Position numbers and translations under genes: made by a program. The notes beneath the pieces were generated by a model. That model ran no database searches. It worked only from the letters and a program-made list of their open reading frames with translations, and had not been told where the DNA came from. This document shows, in pieces, positions 42,478 through 51,006 of a stretch of 64,000 bases of DNA (positions are counted from its first letter, which is position 1; every line of letters begins with the position of its first letter). The DNA is from Thermococcus henrietii (GTDB taxonomy: Archaea; Methanobacteriota_B; Thermococci; Thermococcales; Thermococcaceae), in NCBI RefSeq assembly GCF_900198835.1, contig NZ_LT900021.1, positions 1,488,001-1,552,000 of the forward strand. The letters are read 5' to 3'.

Positions 42478-43060
42478 GCTCTTCAATCGTTTTCTCCGCG
42501 AAAGCGACGTCAAGGGAGTTCCTGACGCGGAAGAAGCTGAGGGTCACTTTGGGGTTCCTCTTCGCCAGCTCCTCTATTGAAACCGGCTCGTAGTCGAGGA
42601 ACTCGATAACCCTTGAAAAGTTCCTGTAACCCTCTGCGAGGGCCGATTCTATCGCCTCCCTCAGCGCGTCCGGCTCGTAGACCGCGTGAAATACCTCGGC
42701 GCTCCCGTCGTTCCAGACCGGGATTAGCGCCTCAGGTTCGTTCTCGTAGAAGAGACCGATGAGGTAGTTCACGAGGAAGGGCATTATCAGGGGCATGTTC
42801 CCCTCGACCAGGAAGAAGGGCCCGTCGGGGAGGGCTCTAAGGAGGGCCTCCATCTTGCTCCTTGCCGTTACTGGAATGGGCTTGGAAATGTGGAGCGAGT
42901 AAGTCTTCAGCTTGTCCCGTCTAACAATTGTAATGACCTCGTGGATTCTTTTGGCGGTTAAGAGCCTCCTCTCCGTGAGCCTGACGACGGGTTCCCCGTT
43001 CACGGGCAGGGTGTAGTTTTCCCACCTTTTCTCCGGAAACGCCAGTATAACGCCGAGCAT
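42452..43060 (-). CDS. MobA-like nucleotidyltransferase with altered nucleotide loop
   Basis: The 202-residue protein looks like a MobA/NTP-transferase-like protein: it starts MLGVILAF, has LPVNGEPVVRLTERRL, and later VEGNMPLIMPFLVNYLI in the place of the 'D-M-P' metal motif. The N-terminal loop usually reads LAGGxSxRxGxxK; here it is LAFPEKRWENY, without the double glycine. It may have lost nucleotidyl transfer or changed substrate. Minus-strand TATA-like GATTTTTAAAGC lies about 20-25 bases before ATG 43060, so the mRNA is probably leaderless. Confidence 0.65.
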   Translation of the reverse strand: MLGVILAFPEKRWENYTLPVNGEPVVRLTERRLLTAKRIHEVITIVRRDKLKTYSLHISKPIPVTARSKMEALLRALPDGPFFLVEGNMPLIMPFLVNYLIGLFYENEPEALIPVWNDGSAEVFHAVYEPDALREAIESALAEGYRNFSRVIEFLDYEPVSIEELAKRNPKVTLSFFRVRNSLDVAFAEKTIEELKARGEPF

Positions 43061-43161
43061 GGTGCGAACTAAAGGCCCTGCTTTAAAAATCTCCCGGCCC
43101 GAAAGTTTTATATACCCTGGGTTACTAAAAAACCACGGCAAGAACGCGGAGGTGATGAGGA

Positions 43162-43623
43162 ATGGCCGAGATGATAATACCCTACCCACAGCTCCAGAAG
43201 ATTCTGGAGAGGACCTGTGAGCTCGCGGTCATCAAGCCGAGGGCGGAGGAGATGATGGACATCGTTGAGAAGAAGCTCAGCGACCTCTTCGAGGTTGCCT
43301 ACGAGAACGCGAAGGTCGAGCGCTCGAGCACGATAAAGATGCGCCACATACCGATTACCAAGGGCTTCAAGAACAGCCTCAACCTCTTCAGGGCCGTCAT
43401 CGAGGACGAGAAGGTCCAGATTGAGCCAATCAGGAAGTACGTCCTCAAGAAGATACCCGGCGACATTCCGCTCGAGGAGGACGTCGTCAACGAGCTTCCG
43501 GTCATAGCCGGAACGCTCTTCGTGCTCATTGGAAGGGTTATCAAGGCGCTCCACCCCGAAATCAAAAACGTCTACCCGGAGCACATCGAGGAGGCCAAGA
43601 AGGTTCTGGATTACACACTTTGA
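43162..43623 (+). CDS. DUF1931 family histone-fold protein
   Basis: The 153-residue protein resembles DUF1931 proteins, which contain two histone folds in one chain (helix-strand-helix pattern [28 protein letters not shown] ... [14 protein letters not shown]). It may bind DNA but no function is proven for the family. A strong promoter (AAGTTTTATATACC, about 43103-43116) and GGAGGTGAT before ATG 43162 suggest high expression. A T-rich terminator follows at once. Confidence 0.8.
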   Translation: MAEMIIPYPQLQKILERTCELAVIKPRAEEMMDIVEKKLSDLFEVAYENAKVERSSTIKMRHIPITKGFKNSLNLFRAVIEDEKVQIEPIRKYVLKKIPGDIPLEEDVVNELPVIAGTLFVLIGRVIKALHPEIKNVYPEHIEEAKKVLDYTL

Positions 43624-43634
43624 TTTTTCTTTTT
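43624..43634 (+). terminator. T-rich terminator after the DUF1931 gene
   Basis: TTTTTCTTTTT follows directly after the stop codon at 43621-43623, a classic archaeal U-rich termination signal. Confidence 0.55.
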
Positions 43635-43711
43635 GTGATATTCTCTTTTAAACGCCGTCCATAACGAAAAGTTTATATATTATTGGATAAGCAATTATTA
43701 ATGGTGATACC

Positions 43712-44515
43712 ATGACTCGACTGGCATTGTTTTATTATGCTGGAAAGAAAATTACACCCAAAGAACAAATTGCAGAGTTTATAAAATATTTCGATGGAGT
43801 TGTGCTATTGTCCACCGACGAAGGAAAATATTCGGATTTTTCTACGCTCTTGAGTGACATGAAAAAGTTCGTAGCAGAATCCGGTTTGGGATTTGAAATA
43901 TGGGTGGAAATCCCATATTATGATGCTACTAAAACACCCAGGACTCTAGAGGATATGAAGGAGTGGATAATTAAAGTTGAATCCTCTACTGTGGCTAGGA
44001 GGGTAACAGGGTACTACTTCAGTCTGGAGGGAGCAGGGGCCGTGTCTAGTGATTCTACTAAAATAAAAAACATTGTGAGTTACATTAGAGACACTTACAA
44101 AAAACCTGTACTGTGGATACCCATAGAAAGATGGGAGGACCGTGATCCATTGTATTTAACAAGAAAATGTGTACAAAAAGTAGGATTTACTCATGTAGCT
44201 CCGCAACCCCATTATTACATGGTCACCGACACTAAAGGTGATTACTACAGACCAAATGGTATGAATTATCAAGATTTAAACGAGTTTATGTGGTTCTGCC
44301 ATGAAAATGGGTTCGGTGTCGAGATGGAATGGGACTCAGCAGTTAGGGGGTATTGCGAGCACTGTGGGTACGGATGTGATGCCGTTAAGTGCACAGAGAG
44401 AGCAAAAGACTACTTAATATCTCTCAGGGACATTGAAGAAGAATATGGAAAGTTTCCATATGTTGTTTACTATTTTAGCACAGACATTAACAACTATTTA
44501 CAAGTGGTGAGATAA
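43712..44515 (+). CDS. DUF4855-like TIM-barrel protein
   Basis: The 267-residue protein shows the order of conserved pieces of DUF4855, a bacterial family of likely TIM-barrel hydrolase fold: KYFDGVVLL, WVEIPYYDA, GYYFSLEGAG, KPVLWIPIERW, GFTHVAPQPHYY, FGVEMEWDS and FPYVVYYF. The acids in SLEG and EMEWD could be catalytic. There is no signal peptide. The DNA is clearly more AT-rich than the neighbouring genes, with many A-ending codons, which suggests acquisition. A TATA element (AAGTTTATATATTA, about 43668-43681) and GGTGATACC precede ATG 43712. It overlaps the next gene by one base. Confidence 0.65.
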   Translation: MTRLALFYYAGKKITPKEQIAEFIKYFDGVVLLSTDEGKYSDFSTLLSDMKKFVAESGLGFEIWVEIPYYDATKTPRTLEDMKEWIIKVESSTVARRVTGYYFSLEGAGAVSSDSTKIKNIVSYIRDTYKKPVLWIPIERWEDRDPLYLTRKCVQKVGFTHVAPQPHYYMVTDTKGDYYRPNGMNYQDLNEFMWFCHENGFGVEMEWDSAVRGYCEHCGYGCDAVKCTERAKDYLISLRDIEEEYGKFPYVVYYFSTDINNYLQVVR

Positions 44516-45375
44516 TGAAAGGAATTTTCGATGATACATTTAAAAACATCATTCTTCTTTTGTTTGTTTTAGGATTATTCACTCTAGGTTCAGGAAGTGC
44601 GATGGATATATCATGGAACGGAACCGTCTGGGCTGTTTTAGATAATGAGAACGGAAGCTACTTGACGCTTGTGACGTCCGACGGACACGTCTCGGAGATT
44701 CCGCTCAGGGTCAATGGGACTCCCTGCGGTTTGGCGTGGAACGGAAGCCAGTGGATAGTTGAGACATTCATCCCGGACCGTGTGGAGATTCAAACACTCA
44801 ACGGCTCGGTTCTCTTTAGAATACACAGCTACGACTGCAAGGGGTTTGCTTATCTCAACGGAACTTACTACGTTCCAATCTCAGAGTCGGCAATGATGGG
44901 AGATTGCTCACTTGTCCAAGTTTCTGGAGAGGGGAAAATAAAAGGAACAGCCCCTTGCGGTTTCATCAACGGCGTAAAGGTAAAGGTCGTGGAAGGAAGG
45001 ATTTACCTCATGAACTGCACCGGGATCTACGTTTACTCCGATGGGCGCTTTGAACAGGTTCAACGACTTGAAAACTGCACCAGTGACTTCGATTTCCTCA
45101 AGGACAAAACCCTTCTGTGCTCCATCGGCCTTATCGAGCACTCTAAGAACACCACGAGAAAAATATTGAGCTCCTGCGATGCCATCGGTTGCAGCGGTAG
45201 GGAATGCCTGGTTGCGGCAAACGGAACGCTCTACACATACGATGGCAGTTTGAAAACGCTTGAAATTGAGAACCACGCGAACCACTCGGGGAGCACTCTC
45301 AAGAAAGCCCTCTCACTGGGTGCGCTCCTCGCTCTCCTGGTAGGTCTGTTCCTCTGTAGAAGAAGGCCATTCTGA
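44515..45375 (+). CDS. Surface protein with signal peptide and C-terminal anchor
   Basis: The 286-residue protein has an N-terminal signal (IILLLFVLGLFTLGSG), a region of repeated short strands (WNGTVWAVL, WNGSQWIVE, YLNGTYYVP) that looks like a beta-propeller, about ten Asn-x-Ser/Thr sites, paired cysteines and a C-terminal helix LSLGALLALLVGLFLC followed by RRR. The tail looks like a sorting/anchor signal but lacks Cys-Gly-Pro. ATG 44515 overlaps the stop of the DUF4855-like gene (TAATG), so they are coupled. No function is known. Confidence 0.72.
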   Translation: MKGIFDDTFKNIILLLFVLGLFTLGSGSAMDISWNGTVWAVLDNENGSYLTLVTSDGHVSEIPLRVNGTPCGLAWNGSQWIVETFIPDRVEIQTLNGSVLFRIHSYDCKGFAYLNGTYYVPISESAMMGDCSLVQVSGEGKIKGTAPCGFINGVKVKVVEGRIYLMNCTGIYVYSDGRFEQVQRLENCTSDFDFLKDKTLLCSIGLIEHSKNTTRKILSSCDAIGCSGRECLVAANGTLYTYDGSLKTLEIENHANHSGSTLKKALSLGALLALLVGLFLCRRRPF

Positions 45376-45507
45376 GAGTTTGAGGTTTTCAAACTCTTCC
45401 TTTATCCACTTAAAGTGCTTGTCCCTCGTAACGAGCGTCAGCTCCCGGTTCATTGCAACAGCAGCAACTATCAAAAATTGCGGAGAATATTGTACATCGC
45501 CTTCGGC
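45313..45507 (-). pseudogene. C-terminal fragment of a PIN-domain (VapC-like) gene
   Basis: An open minus-strand frame without a usable start reads QFLIVAAVAMNRELTLVTRD followed by KHFKWIKEEFENLKL. This is the typical end of a VapC toxin: the helix 'LIxAAxAxxxxLTLVTRD' with the last metal-binding Asp, then 'HF'. The N-terminal two-thirds are missing. It overlaps the 3' end of the intact PIN gene and of the surface protein gene at 44515-45375. It is a remnant of a second toxin gene. Confidence 0.6.
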
Positions 45508-46091
45508 TTAACAATGTTCAGCCGTTTAGTCTCAAGGAACTCCCTCACGTCTTTCTTCCTCATAAGGTTCAAAATCCCCGAATCCATAGTGACGAAAAAA
45601 TCAATTCCGGACTTCAACGCTACAGCCAAAAGGTGGGCATCCTGAGTTTTAACACCACCCCTCCCGAGGAAATAAGTGACGTTGTAATAATCGGCGGGTC
45701 CCTCAATCTCGCAACCGAGTTTCTCAAAAACACTCTCAATGATTGAAGTAGCTTCCAGAACCTCGCTGAGAATATCATCCAAATCCCTCTCGGACGGGAG
45801 GTATCGGGTATAATAACGCTGAAAATAAACCGGTGAAATGCCATCCATCCACATTGAATTGTACACAAAATCCTCAACAAGAACGTTCATAAGCTCCGAG
45901 AGAATAACAGAGTTAACATAAAATTTTGCCTTGCTCGGACGCTCCCTAATAACATATTCAACAAACTCATAAGACTGAGCTCGACGGCCATAAGCCTCCT
46001 TAATACTCTTTTCAAAAACCTCAACACCCTCGACGGTAGATTTAATAATATACCACTGAGCAAGGACGTTGGTATCAATGAGAACCTTCAT
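45471..46091 (-). CDS. PIN-domain protein (VapC-like RNase)
   Basis: The 206-residue protein begins MKVLIDTNVLAQW, with the first PIN Asp at residue 6, has the second acid in VILSELMNVL, and ends with KTQDAHLLAVALKSGIDFFVTMDSGIL, the third and fourth acids. It is longer than a usual VapC (about 130) because of an inserted helical region after residue 25. It is likely a metal-dependent RNase. It starts inside the stop codon of a 52-residue upstream gene (ATGA), a usual toxin-antitoxin layout. Confidence 0.82.
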   Translation of the reverse strand: MKVLIDTNVLAQWYIIKSTVEGVEVFEKSIKEAYGRRAQSYEFVEYVIRERPSKAKFYVNSVILSELMNVLVEDFVYNSMWMDGISPVYFQRYYTRYLPSERDLDDILSEVLEATSIIESVFEKLGCEIEGPADYYNVTYFLGRGGVKTQDAHLLAVALKSGIDFFVTMDSGILNLMRKKDVREFLETKRLNIVKPKAMYNILRNF

Positions 46092-46246
46092 CCAACCACC
46101 CTAACAGCTTTCCTCCAAGCTCCAGTCCTCTTAAGCTCAGGAATAACCTTCACCACCTTCCAGCTCCCATCATCATAGTACTCCACAACGAGAGTCCTTC
46201 CATCCACCGTCTTCAACCTCTTAACCTCAACTACCTTCCGTCCCAT
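46088..46246 (-). CDS. 52-residue partner of the PIN protein, putative antitoxin
   Basis: This short gene starts with ATG 46246 after a strong GGTGAGGAG site and ends TGA at 46088-46090, overlapping the PIN gene's ATG. The protein (start MGRKVVEVKRLKTVDGRTL, end KAVRVVG) is basic, with a two- to three-stranded sheet pattern (VVEVKRL, TLVVEYYDDGSWKVVKVIP). It does not show an AbrB, RHH or Phd motif clearly, though the strands could be part of a small beta-type DNA-binding fold. Role as antitoxin is inferred from position, size and overlap. Confidence 0.65.
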   Translation of the reverse strand: MGRKVVEVKRLKTVDGRTLVVEYYDDGSWKVVKVIPELKRTGAWRKAVRVVG

Positions 46247-46377
46247 TCTCCTCACCGATGAAGAATTAAAGCGGAAAGAAAATAAAACTTTCCCTCACCA
46301 GAACCTCCACCAAGGCCTGAGGCTCTCGCCGGGTTCTTTTCAACATGTCTTCAATTTAAGTCGCAAGTCGCTTATTG

Positions 46378-48276
46378 TCATAGCCCCCCCAACCACCTCT
46401 CCATCCACCCTACGATAAGCTCAAGCCTCTTAACCCTGTGCTTCGGCTTTCCGCTCCTGCTAAGGTCGTGGTTCTCACCCGGAAAGAGGGCGAGCTCAAC
46501 GGTCTTGCCGAGGTATTTGAGAGCCGTGTAGAACTGCAACGCCTCCGGAAGCCAGCAGCGGTAGTCCTCCATCGAATGGATTATCAGGAGTGGCGTTTCC
46601 ACGTTCGGCGCGTATTTAAGCGGGCTCTTCTCCCAGTAGCCGTCGGTGTTGCTCCAGGGGTCACCCCCTATCTGGTCTGGAGCAAAGAAGTAGCCGATGT
46701 CAGTCGTGCCGAAGAAGCTCACCCAGTTGGAGATTGAGCGCTGGGTCACGGCAGACTTGAAGCGCTTGGTGTGGCCGACTATCCAGTTGGTCATGAAGCC
46801 CCCGTAGGAACCGCCCGTGACGCCGAGCCTCTCCCCGTCGATGAAGTCGAATCTCCTTAAGGCCTCGTCAACGACCTCCATGAGGTCCTTATAATCGCGC
46901 TCCCCATAGTGGCCCCTTATATCGGCGAACTCCTCACCGTAGCCGTCGCTACCGCGCGGGTTCGAGAATATCACCACGAAGCCTTTAGCCGTCAAAACGT
47001 GGAACTCGTGCATGAAGGCGTATCCGTAGGCCGTCTTCGGCCCGCCGTGGATTTCGAGAACGGCCGGGTATTTCTTTCCCGGCTCGAAGTCAACGGGCTT
47101 CATAATCCAGGCGTCTATCTCTACTCCATCGCTGGCCTTAACCGTGAAATGCTCCGGTCTGGAGAGCTTGTAGTCCTTAATCCAGCCGTTGAAGTCGGTG
47201 ACCTTCTTCTCCCTGCCGTCGCGGAGAACGTAGAGTTCCAGAGGGATGACCGCGTCCTGGGCGGTGAAGGCTATGTAGTCGCCGATTGCAAAGCTCTCGA
47301 CGCTCCTATCACCGCTGATAACGCGCTCTATCTTCCCCTCAAGGTTCACCCTGAAGAGGTTCGCCCTTGGACCGTCGGTTGCGACGTAGTAGACCCAGCC
47401 GTCCCTGAAGACCAGCTCGGCCCTCTGTGCTCCACGAACGTCGCTGTTGAGGGAGTTGTAGGCCGAGCGGTCCAGGTCAGCGGTGAGCTTTCTCATCCCA
47501 CCCGTCTCGGGGTTGTAGTGGTAGATGTGGGTGTTCGTCGGAATCCCACGCTCGCGCGTGTTGGCCTTGAGGATGAAAGTGCCGTCGTCGAGCGGAATGA
47601 AGTCGCTCACGCTCCATTTTCCTGGAGTCAGGCGCTTCGCCTTCCTGCCTTCGAGCAGGTAAAGGTCGCTCACCATTGGCTTCCTCTCGCGGTCTTCTTG
47701 AGCTATAAAGTAGAGCCTCCCGTTGTGGAAGCGGACCTGCGAGACGTCGAGGTTCTTGGGCGTTACGCGCTTTTTCCTGCCGGTTTCGACGTCTACTAGA
47801 TAGACAACGCTCCTCTTCCCGTAGACCCAGCCGACGCCGTTGAACCAGAAGGGAATCTCCTTGATAAGGTGAACGTCATCTTTGGGCTTCTTCTCAATGT
47901 CTATCGGCGTTATAACGGCTATGCTCTTACCGTCCTCGGTGAAGCGGAGGTTCTTAATCCCGTACTTGAACTTCGCCAAGAGTCTCGCCTCACCGCCGTC
48001 GGTTGGGATAACGTAGAGCTCGGCTTCCTTGCTCTCCTTATCGCGCTTGGAGGTGAAGGCTATCAGCTTCCCGTCCGGGGAGAAGCGCGGGTTTGAGTCC
48101 TTCTTTCCTGATGTGAAGGGCTTAACCCTTCTGCCGTCGTAGAGGTAAAGCTTTGAGAAGTAGTCGTCCTTCTCGACGCTTATGTCCGTGACCTGAAAGA
48201 CGACCTTCCGCCTGAAGGCGTCGAGGTTGCCGACGAGCCTGAACTTTCCGAGGTCCTTCTCGGTCAGACCTTTCAT
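46378..48276 (-). CDS. S9-family serine peptidase (acylaminoacyl-peptidase/prolyl oligopeptidase type)
   Basis: The 632-residue enzyme has an N-terminal beta-propeller built of WD-like repeats (NPRFSPDGKLIAFTS, NLRFTEDGKSIAV) to about residue 370 and a C-terminal alpha/beta-hydrolase domain. The nucleophile is in GVTGGSYGGFMTNW; the acid is Asp in IIHSMEDYRC and the base is His in FPGENHDLSR. Such peptidases cut short or N-acylated peptides; it looks cytoplasmic. ATG 48276 follows GGTGG; the frame is open to 48285. Confidence 0.93.
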   Translation of the reverse strand: MKGLTEKDLGKFRLVGNLDAFRRKVVFQVTDISVEKDDYFSKLYLYDGRRVKPFTSGKKDSNPRFSPDGKLIAFTSKRDKESKEAELYVIPTDGGEARLLAKFKYGIKNLRFTEDGKSIAVITPIDIEKKPKDDVHLIKEIPFWFNGVGWVYGKRSVVYLVDVETGRKKRVTPKNLDVSQVRFHNGRLYFIAQEDRERKPMVSDLYLLEGRKAKRLTPGKWSVSDFIPLDDGTFILKANTRERGIPTNTHIYHYNPETGGMRKLTADLDRSAYNSLNSDVRGAQRAELVFRDGWVYYVATDGPRANLFRVNLEGKIERVISGDRSVESFAIGDYIAFTAQDAVIPLELYVLRDGREKKVTDFNGWIKDYKLSRPEHFTVKASDGVEIDAWIMKPVDFEPGKKYPAVLEIHGGPKTAYGYAFMHEFHVLTAKGFVVIFSNPRGSDGYGEEFADIRGHYGERDYKDLMEVVDEALRRFDFIDGERLGVTGGSYGGFMTNWIVGHTKRFKSAVTQRSISNWVSFFGTTDIGYFFAPDQIGGDPWSNTDGYWEKSPLKYAPNVETPLLIIHSMEDYRCWLPEALQFYTALKYLGKTVELALFPGENHDLSRSGKPKHRVKRLELIVGWMERWLGGL

Positions 48277-48400
48277 AGAAACCACCGGAGTAAGTGGACG
48301 TTTTTCGTATAAAAGCTTAGCGTTTCAATTTGTATCGAAAAAAAAACTTAAATATTTAACTGTAAGTAGTTATTAATGAAAACCTCATGGAGGGGTCTAT

Positions 48401-49714
48401 ATGCAAAAAAGGCTTATAGTAGCAATTGTGTCTCTTTTTGTAGTTAGTTCTTTGTTAGTAGCACCAGCAATCCAGGGAGTTCCCCCCAGCTATTCTAACC
48501 AGCTTTACAGCCTCTACGGAGATTGGCTTCAGGGAAAGCCCGTCGGCTTAGCAGTTTTCCACGTAATCCCAACCTACAACGGAAAATCTTTCAAGGGCAA
48601 TCTAATACTCACCGTTATAAACTACTCCTCTGACCCTCCTAGGGTAATACTCGTAAAGCGCATCACAGGATATTCCGACGTTGCATTCAAGATAGAAAGA
48701 ATTCCCGTTGGTGTCAGAGAGTTCACAGTCGTCGAGAACGGCAGACTCGTTCAGAAGACCAGAACTGTCTTTAGAGAGAGGGAGTACTACGTGGGAGTTT
48801 TCGGCTACGTGAACGGAAAGCTGTACAGCGGTGGGAAGTTCGTGATCTTTGAGCCACAGAAGCCAATAACCCAGCTGAACGTAGAGCTAGGGCTCTTTGC
48901 GAAGAGTGTTCCCAAGCCGAACAAATCCAAGGAGAGAGATTATATGGAGAGCCTTAAACGAAGGGGTGTGAGTCTCAAATCCTCTGACGGCATCGTCTAT
49001 TCTTCGACCCCCGTTGAGACTAAAACAGAAATTGTACACCTTCCTGCTGGTGTTATACACGCCGCCCCATGGACAAAGGTTTCCTGGTGGGTCTCCGGCG
49101 GATTTCTTGTCAAGGGCTACGGAACAGACCAGAAGACCGCCCTATGGTACGATTCCTTTGAGCAGTACACCTTTGGAGAGCTAATTCCCCCTGACCCCCA
49201 CGGATGGCATAAGAGCGGAAAAGACCCGGCAGTTTCCTCTGTGACGACGTGGGTTACTCTCGACAACACGAACTCCCCGTACTACAAGAAGGAAACCGTC
49301 ATGGCACACGTCAGGTACGAACTTGACGCCTACGTTTACAGCTCTTGGATAACAGGACTCACGATAACCCAGTACGTCCTGAAGCCAACGAGAATAACTG
49401 GACTTTCAAACGGTCCTGTATCAATAGAAAACCCACCAGAGGTTCCCAGCTACGCCGACACAATCAACCAGAACGGAGAGTCCTTTGGATTCGAACCGAG
49501 AACAAGCGGTCCTGGATGGATGGTCAGGGAGGTAACGTTTACCTTCGGCCTCAACTACGAGGGAGTCGATGCAGAAGTCTCTGTAACCCTTTACAGGCAG
49601 GCCGGCGGTTCCTCGTACGGTGCGCCGTTTGTGGTCGTTTACGACGCCGTTGGCGCGAAATATTGGTACAAAAACGATGACCCTAAAACGTATGAGTTCT
49701 TCGTTCACTGGTAG
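48401..49714 (+). CDS. Large secreted protein of unknown function
   Basis: The 437-residue protein has a clear signal peptide (KRLIVAIVSLFVVSSLLV, cut near PAIQG). The mature part is rich in aromatic residues and beta-prone sequence, with a central helix-breaking basic stretch (SVPKPNKSKERDYMESLKRR) that may separate two domains. No catalytic motif is recognised and there is no C-terminal anchor. A TATA-like region (AACTTAAATATTTAAC, about 48345-48360) and GGAGGGG precede ATG 48401. It stands alone between an S9 peptidase and two membrane proteins. Confidence 0.75.
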   Translation: MQKRLIVAIVSLFVVSSLLVAPAIQGVPPSYSNQLYSLYGDWLQGKPVGLAVFHVIPTYNGKSFKGNLILTVINYSSDPPRVILVKRITGYSDVAFKIERIPVGVREFTVVENGRLVQKTRTVFREREYYVGVFGYVNGKLYSGGKFVIFEPQKPITQLNVELGLFAKSVPKPNKSKERDYMESLKRRGVSLKSSDGIVYSSTPVETKTEIVHLPAGVIHAAPWTKVSWWVSGGFLVKGYGTDQKTALWYDSFEQYTFGELIPPDPHGWHKSGKDPAVSSVTTWVTLDNTNSPYYKKETVMAHVRYELDAYVYSSWITGLTITQYVLKPTRITGLSNGPVSIENPPEVPSYADTINQNGESFGFEPRTSGPGWMVREVTFTFGLNYEGVDAEVSVTLYRQAGGSSYGAPFVVVYDAVGAKYWYKNDDPKTYEFFVHW

Positions 49715-49853
49715 TTCCTTTCTCCTCTTCAGCTATCCTTTCCCTTTTTGGACCTTAACCTCAATTGAGTCATCCGAGTGCCTTACACTTTCGGATATCC
49801 TCAAAGCTTATAACATAGAAAGGTATTTAAAGGCATCCTGCGTAGTTGTAGCA

Positions 49854-50987
49854 ATGGAACTTCCGCCAAGAAAACACCTCGTAGCGCTCGCACTGGTCTG
49901 CGTGGTTCTCCTGACCATCGTTCAGTGGTGGGACTACAGCCGAACCGGTGAAATCCTTGAAAACTATCCTGGGGCATCATTTCCCGCCCAGTACACAGCC
50001 AACGTCAGTCCGATTCTGCCGTCCAGGTACGTTCACTCACTAGGAAACTCCATAGTTGGCTACTCCTACCGGCCTTCAACCGATGAGTACATCTTGTACA
50101 TCAGGGAAAGGCACGGGAAACCAGATGACGGCTACACGGAAGAACTTCAGTGGCTGAACGATTCCTACGTCCACTACCTTAACCTAACGAGCGAGTCCAT
50201 TCGCCTATGGTCTGAAACCGGAAACGAGTCATACTTTGCCCGTGCAGTGTTCTGGATGGGGGAGACCCTCAGAGCAGGAGAGGGGCTGGAAAACGTTCAG
50301 CGCGGGGAAAACGTGACCATGATTGTTATAAGACCATCCTATCCCTACAGGCTCCTCCGGGGGGAAACGCTGGTTTTACTGGGAGAAATGGTCATCATCC
50401 CGCTCCTCATCGCGGGCACCCTCCTGCTGATGTTCAGGTTCGATGCGCTGAGAAGGTTCGTTTCCAGACCCAAATACTTGGCGCTTTTGCTGATTGTTAT
50501 CATCACGACGTCTCTCCTCGCGTACGGACACTTCCACAAAAGACCCGACACCCTCATCGGCGTCAAGTCTCACTGGAACGACACGCTCAACCTCTGTGGT
50601 GGTGATGTCTACTACGCCCACCGGGACACCGCTGCAGACTCAATACTGCTCAACGCATCCCGCTCCGCGGAGTACGTGGATGTTCGGAGGGAGAATGGGC
50701 ACCTCAGGCTGATGGCCCTTGCGCTCCCCCGCGGGAGAGAAACGGAGTTGCTGCGTAGTCTCTCAAAGGCAACTACGGTGCTCTACATGTACACAGTTCC
50801 CCCGGCGGTTCCATCGCAGACCGCGGTGGAGAAGGTTCGCGGCGACCTGCTTAAGAGAGGTGCCATCAACGAAACGGCCGTTGATGAGGTGATAAACGCC
50901 ACGCTCAAGAGCATCCGGGAGTCGGAGGGTCTGAAGGTCTGCGACAACCTAACGGTTGTAACGCTTACGTTTGATAAGAATGGATAA
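49854..50987 (+). CDS. Membrane protein of unknown function, paralogue of the next gene
   Basis: The 377-residue protein has an N-terminal helix ending in QWWDY, an extracellular domain of about 180 residues, two central helices (LVLLGEMVIIPLLIAGTLLLMF and YLALLLIVIITTSLLA) and a second soluble part. ATG 49854 lies about 22 bases after the TATA element GGTATTTAAAGGC (49820-49832), so a leaderless transcript is likely; the frame stays open upstream without a better start. The following gene has the same layout. Confidence 0.72.
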   Translation: MELPPRKHLVALALVCVVLLTIVQWWDYSRTGEILENYPGASFPAQYTANVSPILPSRYVHSLGNSIVGYSYRPSTDEYILYIRERHGKPDDGYTEELQWLNDSYVHYLNLTSESIRLWSETGNESYFARAVFWMGETLRAGEGLENVQRGENVTMIVIRPSYPYRLLRGETLVLLGEMVIIPLLIAGTLLLMFRFDALRRFVSRPKYLALLLIVIITTSLLAYGHFHKRPDTLIGVKSHWNDTLNLCGGDVYYAHRDTAADSILLNASRSAEYVDVRRENGHLRLMALALPRGRETELLRSLSKATTVLYMYTVPPAVPSQTAVEKVRGDLLKRGAINETAVDEVINATLKSIRESEGLKVCDNLTVVTLTFDKNG

Positions 50988-51006
50988 GAGTAAGTGGGGA
51001 GCGGTC

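Noticed and set aside
46247-46330. Possible C/D-box RNA (CGATGAA near 46254, CTGA near 46318)
   Set aside because: The distance fits but internal C' and D' boxes and terminal pairing are missing.
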